A DNA stretch of 64,000 nucleotides. Origin: Mytilus galloprovincialis. Lineage: Eukaryota; Mollusca; Bivalvia; Mytilida; Mytilidae. The stretch covers positions 64,253,078 to 64,317,077 of the forward strand of contig NC_134841.1 in the NCBI RefSeq assembly GCF_965363235.1, written 5' to 3'. Made by a program: the position numbers and the translations under genes. Positions 37,141 through 49,400 of this stretch are shown here, piece by piece (within the stretch, counting starts at the first letter, position 1; each line of letters opens with the position of its first letter). Under the pieces are notes generated by a model. That model had not been told where the DNA came from, did no database searches, and saw nothing but the letters and a program-made list of their open reading frames with translations.

Positions 37141-37695
37141 ATTTACCTATCAAAGACAAGACTACGACAATATGTGAAATATACATCGTGCTACTTCTGA
37201 AAAGAGAGTAGATAATATTCTCTATACATAAATATGTCTGCAGTAGATGACAATTCCCTTTATTGTATGATAAGGATAACACCAGAAATATTTGCCTTTT
37301 CTTTTTTTGCGACTCGAAGCAGACAAATAGTTCTATAGCAAGACATACAAACTAACCAATAGAATCAGAAGTATCTTGAGTTGTTTAATAATTTTCTAGT
37401 CTTTAGTGTAGTGACAATTTCAAAATCTTAACTAAGAATTTCTGTGTAACAATGTCCATTCTTAATTTTATATGCAGTATATACAGTTGATAAGTTACAG
37501 TCGCATTAATTCAGCCTTGATAACTGATTTTATACTGGTAAATTTATTTTCTTTGAATTTGTATTTATCATTGGGATCTTTTGAGAGTATTACGGCAAAA
37601 AGTTATCAGATGGTTCTTAATTCAAGTTTTTGCTTGTTAAAGTTTGATTGCTGAATAGCAACATCATCCTATCAAATTTGGGACGTTTACTCAAA

Positions 37696-37843
37696 TAGTT
37701 ATCAAATGTACTAGGTTTATAATTTAGTACGCCAGACGCGCGTTTCGTCTACATAAGACTCATCAGTGACGCTCATATCAAAATATATATAAAGCCAAAC
37801 AAGTAAAAAGTGGAAGAGCATTGAGGATCCAAAATTCCAAAAA
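37696..37843 (+). repeat. R1 copy with an empty site in copy D
   Basis: The flanks GGACGTTTACTCAAA and ATTCTTC match copy D near 51290, where nothing lies between them. The insertion is therefore about 148 bp, from TAGTTATCAAATG to CCAAAATTCC. Confidence 0.75.
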
Positions 37844-38079
37844 ATTCTTCCAACATCGTAAGTAATATCCATGTGTGCATGACCTGTTGCAAGGACAATT
37901 TGTTAATATCTTTAAGTCTACAACTTTTATATTTACATCAGGGGGCAGTAACATATTTAGATATTTAGATTTAGAGCTCGACATATTGTTTGTACTGTAG
38001 TCTTCTATTGATGAACACCGCATGTAGATGTCGTTTTATGGTTTTTTTTAACCGTTGAACTGATAGAGAGAAAACTTAC

Positions 38080-38130
38080 CTTGCCTCGTCTGGTAAATAA
38101 TCTTCTTTTAACTATTATTTCACAATCTAA
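38080..38130 (-). other. Candidate 5' non-coding exon of copy C (donor supported, 5' end unknown)
   Basis: On the minus strand a purine-rich stretch ends GAGGCAAG|GTAAGT, a strong donor. The same position in the duplicated flank of copy D (about 52269-52315) ends AAGGCAAG|GTAGGC. The ATG exons of these copies begin with an acceptor just before the ATG, so a spliced 5' UTR exon must exist upstream, and conservation of this donor between C and D makes it the best candidate. The transcription start cannot be placed. Confidence 0.35.
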
Positions 38131-38472
38131 TTTTCTTATTCAAATGGTTACATAATTTTGATTGGATGCCATGTAAAATATATTGTCCATACATATATAT
38201 AATTAATAAGTGCATTGAATGAAATTGAATACCTGTTAAATCTCTTTTAAAATAGGAAAACATTTCAACATATTGGAAATTCCCGACAGTCTATTGTAAT
38301 TATCTTTACAATACTTAATTAAAAAACATTTGAAATACGTTTACAAACTTATAGGTCAATAAGCATAACTTATATTCACAAACATATATTTTGTTTAAAA
38401 AATATGTAGATATTTTGGTTGATGGTATAATGGTAATATTTTTTATATAATATCTCACGAATCTTAAGTTAA

Positions 38473-38745
38473 GGTGGTACCCAACACTTTCACTAAAATT
38501 AATTTGGCTCGTTTAATTTTCATAAAATTTTGACAAAGTATTTACTTTGACCCTTTGACAAAAATATAAAAATTTCAAAAAATTTGAACCAACCACTTTA
38601 TCAGAAAAATTACACAGGTTATATAGCAGTTTGACAAACACTAGTTTTGATCATTGAGAAGCTTGATATTCCCTTAACAACACAACGTCATTAAAACGTT
38701 CTGCTGATTTTACAGAGTTATCTCCCTGTAGTGTTAGGTACCACC
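38473..38745. mobile_element. TTAA-flanked MITE, 273 bp
   Basis: The ends are GGTGGTACCCAACACT and its near-perfect inverse AGTGTTAGGTACCACC, each bordered by TTAA (38469-38472 and 38746-38749). The TTAA target is typical of piggyBac-type transposition; no transposase is encoded. It lies in the 5' flank of copy C. Confidence 0.75.
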
Positions 38746-39282
38746 TTAATTTAGATTCAACCCAATCGTTCTAGTTTTTATTAATATTCCTCAACATGAT
38801 TCAATATTTTCATTTTATTGTAAATGTTTTTGATACTATAATTGCTAAAGTGGCTTTTCCTCGACAGTAATACAGCTCATAATACTACTCCATTTTTCAA
38901 ACAAATGTCTGTTAAGATGGTACTGACCTGATATCGAAAGTTGTTCTTATATATACGCATTATGTCCTATTCGATTAGTGATATTTAATTTAATTTTATT
39001 TTTATTTATCAATGAGAGCGGGAAAAAAACAAAAGTATTTTTTCTGCAATACTGTTTTAAAAAAGGGACACAACAAAAATAAAAGTCAGATAGATAAAAC
39101 AGACAACACCATAACAAAAGGAAACACGATAGGACAAACAATTTCATAAACTAAACTAAAATACACCGAAAAGGTCTACAGTTCATACTCAAATCTGTAA
39201 TATGACACTCTTCATGTTACTCCTCATAAAAAAACGTTGAAGAATCATACACCGTGATAAGGCATTACACAATGCGGATAGG

Positions 39283-39602
39283 TAAAAAGTAAAATCACAA
39301 AAATACTGAACTTACAGGAAAATAAATTCGGAAAGTCCATAATCACATGGAAAAATCAAATAACAAAACGCATCAAAAACGAATTGACAAGAACTGTCAT
39401 ATTCCTGACTCGGTACAGGCATTTTCAAATGTAGAAAATGGTGGATTAAGCCTGATTTTATAGCGCTAACCCTCTCATTTTGATGACAGTCTCATCAAAT
39501 TCCGTTATATTTACAATGATGCGTTAACTAAACAGACACTATAAATAAAATAGTCAAAATATGGGTACTGCAATCATCATCGTGTAACAATTTTAAAAGG
39601 AA
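39283..39602 (-). repeat. R2 copy, nearly the same as 9338-9655
   Basis: The reverse complement follows the 9.4-kb copy from the ATTTTGACTATTTTAT segment to the GAGGAAAAT end. Intergenic, between C and D. Confidence 0.65.
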
Positions 39603-39866
39603 TAATTATCTTAATTAACCATGAGAAATCACTTAATTCATAAAACCATAGATCGCGTAACTTTTCTTTTCCCAAAATCTAACAAATGTAAAAGATAGAA
39701 ATAGACACATCATTTTCATTAACAAAATAAAGATAAAACTGATCCTTGTTGAAAAACAGATTATGGAAAATAAAATAATAACAATGCGTGCTAAATGAAA
39801 AAGGCAAACATAAAAACATTTAAATAAGGCGCAAGTTCCTGTGCCAGTGGCAAGCTCGTTGTTGGT

Positions 39867-40590
39867 AAAAGAGGGACGAAAGATACCAAAGGGACAGTCA
39901 AACTCATAAATCTAAAACAAACTGACAACGCCATGGCTAAAAATTAAAAAGACAAACAGACAAACAATAGTACACATGACACAACATAGAAAACCAAAGA
40001 ATAAACAACACGAACCCCACCAAACACTAAGGGTGATCTCAGGTTCTCCGGAAGGGTAAGCAGATCCTGCTCCACATGTGGCACCCGTCGTTTTGCTTAT
40101 GTATTAACAAATCCGGTAAATAGTCTAATTTGGTAGGTCACATTCATCAAAGGGAAGGGGATTGTAGTTACGACGTAAGGAACATATCCGATATCATTTG
40201 TGAAACGGTTATTCCATAACGGTCAACCAACTCGTGATGGCGTCCGTAAAGTTTACGAAGGGATGATCTCAACTTCACCATTTGGAACTCTTGGTTTAAT
40301 AGCTTCCTTGTAAGCAGCAACCCTCTATCAAGAAAATCATGATAGGAAATGCAAGCACAGGAATATCGTATCAAATGGGAGATATATACCCCGTATGCAG
40401 GTGCTGCTGGAATGTTGCTACTTAGAAATGGAAAGTTCACAATTGAAAAGCTGAAATCATCTCCTTTGTCGTAAAGTTTTGTTTTCAACCGTCCCTCATT
40501 GTCAATTTCTAGATGTAAGTCAAGATATGAGGCCGACTTAACTGTATCTGTGATATCCTTTATCTCTAGTTCGATGGGATAGATGCGTTC
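39867..40590 (-). mobile_element. 3' fragment of the retroelement, longest single-piece copy of the tail
   Basis: Minus-sense copy from the AGAGGGACGAAAGATACC end through the tail into the coding part with NIPAAPAYG and TKLYDKGDDF. Intergenic, between copies C and D. Broken and 5'-truncated. Confidence 0.75.
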
Positions 40591-40804
40591 CAGTAGAAAT
40601 TAAGTTGCCTTCGGTGATTGAGCCAAAATATGAAAGTGTAACTTTGACAATTGGACTTGATCAATAATACTGTTAATGTAAATTGATAACAGTATCTTCA
40701 AAAAATCTTTAAAAACTGGATTTTTTTTAAATTCCACCAAAATAAAGAAATATAATTACATTTATTATAAATTGCTTAGCGACATCGCTGTTGATCACAC
40801 AAAA

Positions 40805-41145
40805 GGTTCTTCATAAAATAGTGACAAAAGATACCATAGGAAAATTCAAACTCATAAATCAAAAATAAACTGACAACGCAATGGCAAACAAAAAATGACA
40901 CACAGACAAACAATAGTACACAAAATACAACATAGAAAACTAAAGGCCAAGCAGCACAAACCCCACGACAAACTGGGGGTGATCTCCGGTGCTTAGGAAG
41001 TGTAAGCAGATCCTGTCCCACTGTGGCACTCATCGCGTTGTTCTTGTTATTACAAACCCCGTTATAAAAGGAAACGGGATTGTAGCTATATATTTCATAA
41101 CGGTCAAACAAATCGTAATGGCGTCCGTAAAATTCACGAAATTCT
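40805..41145 (-). mobile_element. Diverged 3' end of the retroelement family
   Basis: Tail wording (GACAAAAGATACCATAGG, AACTGACAACGC, GGGGGTGATCTCCGGTGC) is recognisable but clearly older than the neighbour at 39867-40590, lying about 200 bp away in the same orientation. Fossil. Confidence 0.55.
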
Positions 41146-41847
41146 AAAACTTATTCCAAGGTATAGAAAAAAGTAAAATAACGCCTAATATGAAATAATT
41201 CTTTGTCTTGGTGCATTCACGAGTGTGCAAATTTTAAACCTGTGTTGATAAGGCATTCACCCTTTAGTTGTGCCTCGTTAAAATTTTGCATAACCCTGAT
41301 TAAACCAGCTAAAATCCGCCTTTGGGTGCATGATTTGTCACTTCGAATATGCTCTGAATATATATGCGTATTATTAACATGTATAATCTACTGTTAATCA
41401 ATCTTTTGACGATATATCACAATGTTGAAACAAAATATGTTATTGTGCGAACAAACAGTATTACTACCTTGCAAGCGTTGGGTATGTCTTTTTTGGGATT
41501 CTTTTTTTTTTTTTCGTTCAAGGAATTTTAATTCTTTGGTTTTTTTCATCCATAATTCAAATTTCTTTCTTGCAGTAGACAGATATTGCATTAATTTTTC
41601 TTTATTTTTCTCCATACAAAAAGAATGCATCAATTTGATTTGTTTTCTGAATTTTATTCCTTTTAATCATATCAGTTCTTGAATTTCATTACTAAAGCAA
41701 AACTTAAGAGATATTTGGTGCAGTAGAGTAACTACAATCTAATATAATAAACCCCTTTCGATGAACGTTTTTTTCTCTCCGAAAAACTAACTAAATAACT
41801 ATGTGCGCCTATATGACGTCATTTACCAGATAGATAGCCTGTACTAT

Positions 41848-42120
41848 TAATGTTCATCACGCGTCTTCATGATCTTCATTATGCAGGATCAACTAGAAAT
41901 GATAGTTATTTCGTAGGTACTTAATCACAATTCCCTTATATCAACAGTACTGATTAAGAATTATAAGAATTCATTATGCGGAACATTCATGCAAAATCGC
42001 ATCACATTTGTTTTAACCGTTCGCTCAACATTGGAAGGAAGTGACGTTTCTCCTAAATGCACGAATAATGTCAATAAAACGAAAGTTTTGGACAGAAATG
42101 CACCGAACTCAAAAGTGGTA
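41848..42120 (-). repeat. Old repeat shared, in opposite orientation, with the right edge
   Basis: This stretch aligns by eye with the reverse complement of about 63700-64000: GTTCATCACGCGTCTT against GTTCATCAAGCGTCTT, and CGCTCAACATTGGAAGGAAG against CGCTCAACATTGAAACGGAA. Divergence is substantial. Confidence 0.6.
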
Positions 42121-42124
42121 ACGT

Positions 42125-42345
42125 TATAGAAAAAAGTAAAATCACAAAAATACTGAACTCAGAGGAAAATCAATTCGGAAAGTCCATAATCACATGGCAA
42201 AATCAAATAACAAAACGCATCAAAACAAATGGACAAGAACTGTCATATTCCTGACTTGGTACAGGCATTTTCAAATGTAGAAAATGGTGGATTGAACCTG
42301 GTTTTATAGCTAGCTAAACCTCTCACTTGTATGACAGACAGATAT
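42125..42345 (-). repeat. R2 copy
   Basis: AAAAATACTGAACTCAGAGG to GGTTTTATAGCTAGCTAAAC in reverse sense; 3' flank of copy D. Confidence 0.6.
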
Positions 42346-42856
42346 AACAGCGCTTCAGACGCATGAAATTTATAACGTGTTGTTTTCTTAAATCATCGCA
42401 ATATGTTATGCATCGTCTTTCGTATATATAAGTCTATACCAATAACAACTTAAACTATGTATGCAAGGTTCCAAATCCCTTAGGCAAATTTAGACCTAAG
42501 ATGAATTCGACTTTTCATGTGAGGTCCGTTTTAGTCTTATCACTAATCAATTTAAATCACTAGTATATTCTTGGTTTAAACATTTTTGTTTTGGCTTTTA
42601 ACGTTCCAGATAAGTTCTTCGGATGAAAAACAATTAAAAAGAGTTTATTAAGAAGCGCTTTGTCTATAACATTAGCAGTTGGATTCCTTGTGTCCGACAA
42701 TATCGACAGCTCAGCAGTCAGTGATTTGGTACAGAGATGTTTCATATCATAATCTCTTTTCATAACTTCCAAATTTTTTAAGAAACTAAACTCTCTCAGG
42801 CAAAACTGAAATTCGATTATTTTTCTAACAAACATAAAATAGAAATACATGTACAC

Positions 42857-43437
42857 TTATTGTCGCTTACTAAATATATTGTCAACACAAACATGATATT
42901 TTGTCATTGCAATGAGCGAGTCTAATGCTCTGAAGTCGCCCTCTTCTGTGTAAAACACTTGACTAGGGTCATTCAAAACTGTCTGATAATTTTGGACTAT
43001 GCTGTCTTCTCCAGCAACAACGCCAACCACTTCTATACCATCTTGTTCAGTATACGAGACTTCATTCTTTATATGATCCATATCAGTCCATATTCCATCT
43101 GAGACAATTACCACCATCTTTCTTAATGATGTGAACTGATTACTTATTCGTAAATGTTGCAAAGCATGACTAAGGTTTGATGATAAATGATTGTCAAGGT
43201 CAATTTGCAGCGCTGCTGCGATACGTTTATCTTTGTCACCTGACCACGTTATAGAAAACACTTCTTCTGGTTCGTCTGAATATGAATACATGCCAATTTT
43301 AGCACTTGGATTGTATGTCAATACTTTGTCTATGAAGTTACGCGTGGCTAAAAGACGATCGTTATAACCATCAATCGTCTGATTGCCGTTTGTGTCAAGA
43401 AGAATAATTACTTGAGTATCTTCTTCTATGTTGCAAT
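42857..43437 (-). CDS. Copy D last exon: second VWA domain
   Basis: The exon runs 116 nt further 5' than the first Met in its frame: DCNIEEDTQVIILLDTNGNQ is in frame and preceded by a TTTTTTTCACAG acceptor. It is the only copy whose third metal motif still has Asp (VSDGIW), while the first motif is DTNGN and the loop Thr is Ser. It ends NIFSKRQ-stop. Confidence 0.87.
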
Positions 43438-46400
43438 CTGTGAAAAAAAAACATACAATGTCGTCAAATGTGTGCTCAGCTTAAATATACACAGCTGTAT
43501 TGCAACAAAATTTGTAAAACAATCAGGGAAATAGACGCAGTAAATAGTAATGAATTCAGAAAAGTTAAAACTGGTTATTTTGTATAGTAGCAGAACGAGT
43601 ACAGTAAGAATAATTGAATTTCTTATCCATTTCATATTCTGCTTAGTTTCGTTTGTTTTTAAGATGCCTCGATGAGGTTAACTATCTGTCTCTAGTGTTA
43701 AACCAAACATTGTATTTAGTTGAATACACATATATCACTGAAGCAGTAGAAGAGCATATTTTCAGATAGATGTGATTTGAAAAGAACGACATTTTATTTT
43801 TAAACAGTTCTTGAAAAAATGTATACTTTTGTATTTATCCAATCAATTTTGTAATTTTACGAAATGGTATTGAATATTATGTTTTCCTTTTCATATCAAT
43901 AATATCAATATTCTCAATACTCTTCAACTTCGTACTTTATTTGGCCTTTTAAACTTTTTTGGATTCGAGCGTCACTGATGAGTCTTTTGTAGACGAAACG
44001 CGCATCTGGCGTATATACTAAATTAAGTCCTGGTATCTATGATGAGTTTATTTCTAATATATATAATCAGAATACCTGTACAATCAGTATGAACTGTTTC
44101 TTTGAGAATCTGGTTATACATATCATCTAGATGATTTGGACTGTAAGTATAAAACGGACTGTTCGAAATAGTCAACATCTCTGTATATGCAATCGACTGT
44201 CCGATTCCAACTGATAGAATACGTATACCCATTGAGTGTATTATCTGTGCTTCGTAGAAAGCCTCGTTCCTATCTGTTGACAGACCGTCATGCATCAGTA
44301 CAATGTAGCTTGCTGTTCCACGTGATCCCATAGAATAGCTGGTTATCATCTGCAACAAGAATCCTGCTAGTTTTTAAAACAAATACATTTCTTAATAAAA
44401 GAAATTGATAACTTTACTATTTTAAAATTACTTAAGAAGAGAGGCCAAAGATACTAAAGAGATTTAAACACATACGTCGAAAATAAAATGACAATGCCTC
44501 ACTACATTTTTCTCATAGGTCATATTTCAGACACGGAATATTTGTTTACATGTTTAAAGAGAAAAACTTATTCGCCATATTTTAAAATAAGCATATTAAA
44601 ACACAAGTACAATTAATATGTAATTATAAAAAATCTAAATTATTTGTAGATTAGTTACAAAGTTTATACAACACTGATAAACTAAATGATGCCGCACTTG
44701 CCTATAACATAACGTTACGAAGAAACATAAATCGTAAACGGCAGCTGTATTTTTCGGTAATAAGCATTTTATATAAATTTCATTACATTTGGTTAAAACC
44801 ACATTTAGAGAATAGAAACAAATCTTGGGGCGGACGAACGTACGGACAGACAAGGGTAACACTTAATGTCAATCCGGGGAAGGCTGGGGAACTGTTATAA
44901 AATAATGTATTAAATAGAAATTAGAAAGCATATTTTTCCTTATACTCATACTTTTTTGTTTCTTGTACCAAAATGTCCCGGAAACAGTGACCTCTTATGC
45001 AATTGAAGGTATGGTCAACTTTGCAGGATACACCAGAATATGGATTGGTTTAGACAGGAAATGACTCATATTATTTAATTCAAGAGAGCATAGCTATGAA
45101 TGCTTGAAATTGCGTATTTAAACATAGAAAACAATACGGCAAACATTGATATATTATTAATTAAACACCAAAGATCAATCAATATCATATGATTTTGTAG
45201 AAACACACACAATTTTCTAAATTATGTATGCATTTCCATCACGAGTTGGTTGACCGTTATGAAATAACCGTTTCACAAATGATATCGAATATGTTCATTA
45301 CGTCGTAACTACAATCCCCTTCCCTTTCATGAATGTGACCTACCGAATTAGACTATTTACCGGATTTGTTATCACATAAGCAACACGACGGGTGCCACAT
45401 CTGCTTACCTTTCCGGAGCACCTGAGATCACCCCTAGTTTTTTGGTGGGGTTCGTGTTGTTTATTCTTTAGTTTTCTATGTTGTGTCATGTGTGCTGTTG
45501 TTTGTTTGTCTTTTTCATTTTTAGCCATGGCGTTGTCAGTTTGTTTAGATTTATGAGTTTGTCTGTCCCTTTGGTATCTTTCGTCACTCTTTGATATCAT
45601 TGATTTTGTTCGTCAAAATGATTTGCGTAAGATTTATACTTTCAGATATATAGACAATTATAAATGTACGATGACTTCATTACAGCCGACTCCATACAGT
45701 GTGTAAGCAAAGGTAATATCTTTGGTTAGCTGGCATGTAGACGAAACGCGCGTCTGGCGTACTAAATTTCAATCCTGGTACCTTGGATAACTATTGTAAG
45801 TTGAACGGTAAAGTCTTTATTAGTTAAGGTATACCACCCTCCTTTCGAAGTAGCCTAGTCATACAGACAAATAGATTGGTTATATTTCGGACTATTCCAC
45901 TCTAAGAGGAGGGTAGTTTACCTAACCTAATAATGTCTTCGCGGTTCAGCTAACAAGCAAGCCAACCAAAGCTTTGAACTTTGTCTACACACTCAATGGG
46001 ATCGGCTGGAATGTTTTATATTTAATTATACCATACATTGATATATCACGTTTAAACAATTTTTTATATATCAAGTTTACCTCTCTAGCCTGTCGTAAGG
46101 CAGTGGCTGTGTACGTTGCTGCTTTTTCTCCCCTAAGAGTATTCAAATCAGATGACATATCAGAAGCCGAAGTGTAATCATCTAGATCGAACAGTACTGT
46201 GGTATCAAAGTTATAGGTTATAACACCAATTTGGAAATCATTTGGACCAATAGAAACTTGGCTGATAAATTCTTTAATAAAGTCGACGCTTTTATTAACA
46301 CCTTTTTGCAAACTATCAGATGTATCAACTACAAACACGATATCTGCAGGACCTGGTCTACAGTCTGAAAAAGATAGATTAAAAAAAATTCTCAAATATA

Positions 46401-49400
46401 AAAAAGTAGATGTGGTATGATTGTCAATGATACAACTTTTAACAAGAGACCAAAACTTAACAACTATGGGTCACCGCACGGTCTCAACAATTAGCAAATC
46501 TATAAATGGCCTCGAAATGACAATGTAAAACAATTCAAATGCGAAAACTAACGGTCTAATTCATGTATAAAAAATAAACGAAAAACAAATATGTAACACA
46601 TCAACCAAAGACAACCACTGAATTACAGGCTCCTAACTTGGGACAGGCACATACATACAGAATGTGGCGGGGTTAAAAATGTTAGCGAGATCCCAACCCT
46701 CCCTCTAACCTGGGACAGTGGTGTAACAATACAACAAAGGAACGAACAATAACAACCAGTTAAAAAGGCTGCACTCATCAGATGGATAAAAATACAAATA
46801 CTGCAAATACAAATGGACGTTGCCGGGTACTTTTACATACCAACAACAAAATGACACTACGTACAGATCTGAGAGTACTTGCAGTTACTCAAATGCATTT
46901 AATAAGACAAAGTACATATTCTATGATCAAACAACAGTCTAAAGTCAATATACCTAATACACTGACCGTCTTTCTTGTAGTCTTCAAAACTTGAAAAATT
47001 GCTTATACAAGAATTAACTATCGTTTGTCCGTCAAACAAATCATAGGACAGCAAAAAGATTGTACAGAAGAAAAATCATTGAGCAGCTATGCAAATGAAA
47101 CATTAAGCAACGTATGAAAAGAAATATGAGCCGCATTTGAAAACTAAACAATGGACATCATATAAAAACTGAACATTTCGAAGTATATGGAAACTAAGCG
47201 TTGAGCAGCATTCAAATATTTATAATTTTATACAACGGACATTCTAGTATTTTCTAGCGTAAAGTGGTCTTTTAATTGTCAAATAAGTTTGATTATTTTA
47301 TGTGTGGAAGAAATGTTATAATCTTTACTCCGAAAGATAAAGAGCTTATAGAAGATAGGCGGAAAAACTATTAGTGATATTCAAACTATAAGTCGAAAAC
47401 TAACTTACAACGCCATGGAATAAAACGAAAAAGGAAAGAAAAACAAACAACAGTAGGCAAAACAATGAAACTAAAGACTGAGCTGCAGGAACCTCACCAA
47501 AACTTTATAGTATTCCAGAAACCAGATCATTTTATATATACTATATCGGATATCAAAGCCTATTTTCAATTGCATTTAAAAGTGGTTCTTTACATCTAGA
47601 GTCCAAACTCATTGCTTAACATGAATTCTTTCTAATCAAATTTTTTTATACTTGTGTACTGGACCATCGAACTTAATGATTCTTTTTATCTATAGGAAAT
47701 TATGAATTATCATTTTACATCTAACCTGTTTCACAAACAGTTCCTTCGTATCTCCCCGTACAGTCACAAGTAAAAGCGTTCCATAAATTGTTACATGAGC
47801 CTCCATTTAAACAGGGAACAACCTGACACTCGTTAAGATCTGTAAAACAACGAACCAAATGAATACTAGGTAAGAATATAATAAAACACTTTTTTTTCAT
47901 TTATCTAACTGAACTTTTTCTGGTATGAAGCTCATAGAAGTATTATATTGACGTCAGAGTTAAGCTTATACTTCTATGGGTAGCTTTAGTGCAATTATAT
48001 TTTATATCAGGGAAAAGTTCTGTTCAGATGCCAACGGAGCTTTCCAAGGAAATACAAAATATCAGCATATATCAATCTTCAACAGTGGTGCTTGGCGCTA
48101 AATACCTAAAAGCTGCATTTGTTTAACTTAAACGGTATTGTATATCTATTGGTAGTGTATGCTACTCTATGAACTTATACTTAGGTTTTTTAGATTGAAG
48201 TATACTGGAAAAACAAAAACTCAGTTAGTTATTTATACCTACTCGTAGTGCATTAAGTCATCTAATACTGGATCAAAACAACATTTCTCAGCAAAATAAT
48301 TGTAAAAGAAACATGTTTACTCACATTTAAAACAAGTGGTATACAACCTAAGAGTTACTTATTTGAAAACCCTACCTGTAGCACAGTCAGTTGCCGGATC
48401 CCAGCCTGGGACACATTGACAGTTATAGCTGGTACTTGTGTCCTGACACGTGGCTCCATTGTGGCATGGAAACGATAGGCATTGGTCATCTAATGACAAT
48501 ACAAAATTGATATATAATTCAAAGTCCACATCACACAAATAGATAAAAATAATAAAATTTTATATTGCTTGTACTTTGAATTACATTTTTTTGTATGATA
48601 TATAGGTTATACCTATTATTGGTTCTTTGATTAAATTGGTTCTTTACTATGTTTTCTAGTCAACAAAAGAAAAGAAACAAGACAATGTGTTCCCATATAT
48701 AATGAAATTTGATACACGTACCAAGTTAAATAATTGCCAAATTGCTATATTTAGTGTTATTTTCCTACTTTTTTCACTCAAAAATTTTAAAATCGATATT
48801 ACAACTTAAAATTTCAAACTGACACATGGTCTGCCTAAAATTTTGAAAGCCTTTGCTGACATTTGAATACTTAATTATCATCTTCGATATTAGGTCCCGA
48901 TTGTTGTCATCATATTCCGCAAAATGAATTTGACCCCTATGTTCAATATCACGGAATTTTTTGCTTTCCAATATGGTTAGATCTTTTAATCATATGCATA
49001 TGTTTTTTTCAATGACTATTTTTATTGGATAATTTAACAGTTTTTCCTATTCATTAAATTTTCTAATGAGGTTCAGAAATGTGTATCGTTACTTGCGCTC
49101 ACTAGTATATATTATTGAGTTATATCTGTCCTTAATTTAATTTTACATTACCTGTACATCCTAATGCGTAATGTGCTGGACAGGGTGTAGATAGGTAACA
49201 CGCTTGTGTAGAAGTACAGGTATGACCCACACAATAAAGCTCACGAGATTGTTCGTTGTGCATCTGAAATTAATTGTTATTTTGTATATTTGACATGGAA
49301 AGCAACATAATAGTATAGGGTGAAAAGTTGGAAGTGTGCAGAACTACAACTAGTTAGTTGTTGATGTGTGAGACTAAAAATGCCACAACAGCTGTGTAAT

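Larger units (their letters stand above)
30164..37186 (-). pseudogene. Copy C: eight-exon paralogue, disabled in VWA1 and at splice sites
   Basis: Exons right to left: 37186-37147 (signal MYISHIVVVLSLI), 36375-36212, 35317-35203, 34772-34659, 33593-33480, 33233-32963, 31847-31586, 30744-30164. Defects seen directly: the acceptor before exon 2 reads TTGTAT instead of TTGTAG; exon 3 ends in C rather than G before GTAAAT; exon 6 has CGA changed to TGA (33125-33127) and a 13-nt loss near 33144. Exon 7 lacks four codons in frame and exon 2 has two extra. The EGF exons and the last exon remain open, so the decay looks recent. An AATAAA on the minus strand (30066-30071) lies about 93 nt past the stop. 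An assembly error is possible but would have to explain several independent changes. Confidence 0.8.
39603..42856. other. Gap between copies C and D, repeat-filled
   Basis: Holds two retroelement fragments, an R2 copy and the old repeat at 41848-42120. The stretch 41150-41847 has no feature I recognise. Confidence 0.45.

Noticed and set aside
42857-43321. Start of the last copy D exon at its first Met
   Set aside because: The exon is open further 5' to an AG acceptor at 43437 and the extra residues align with copies A, C and E.
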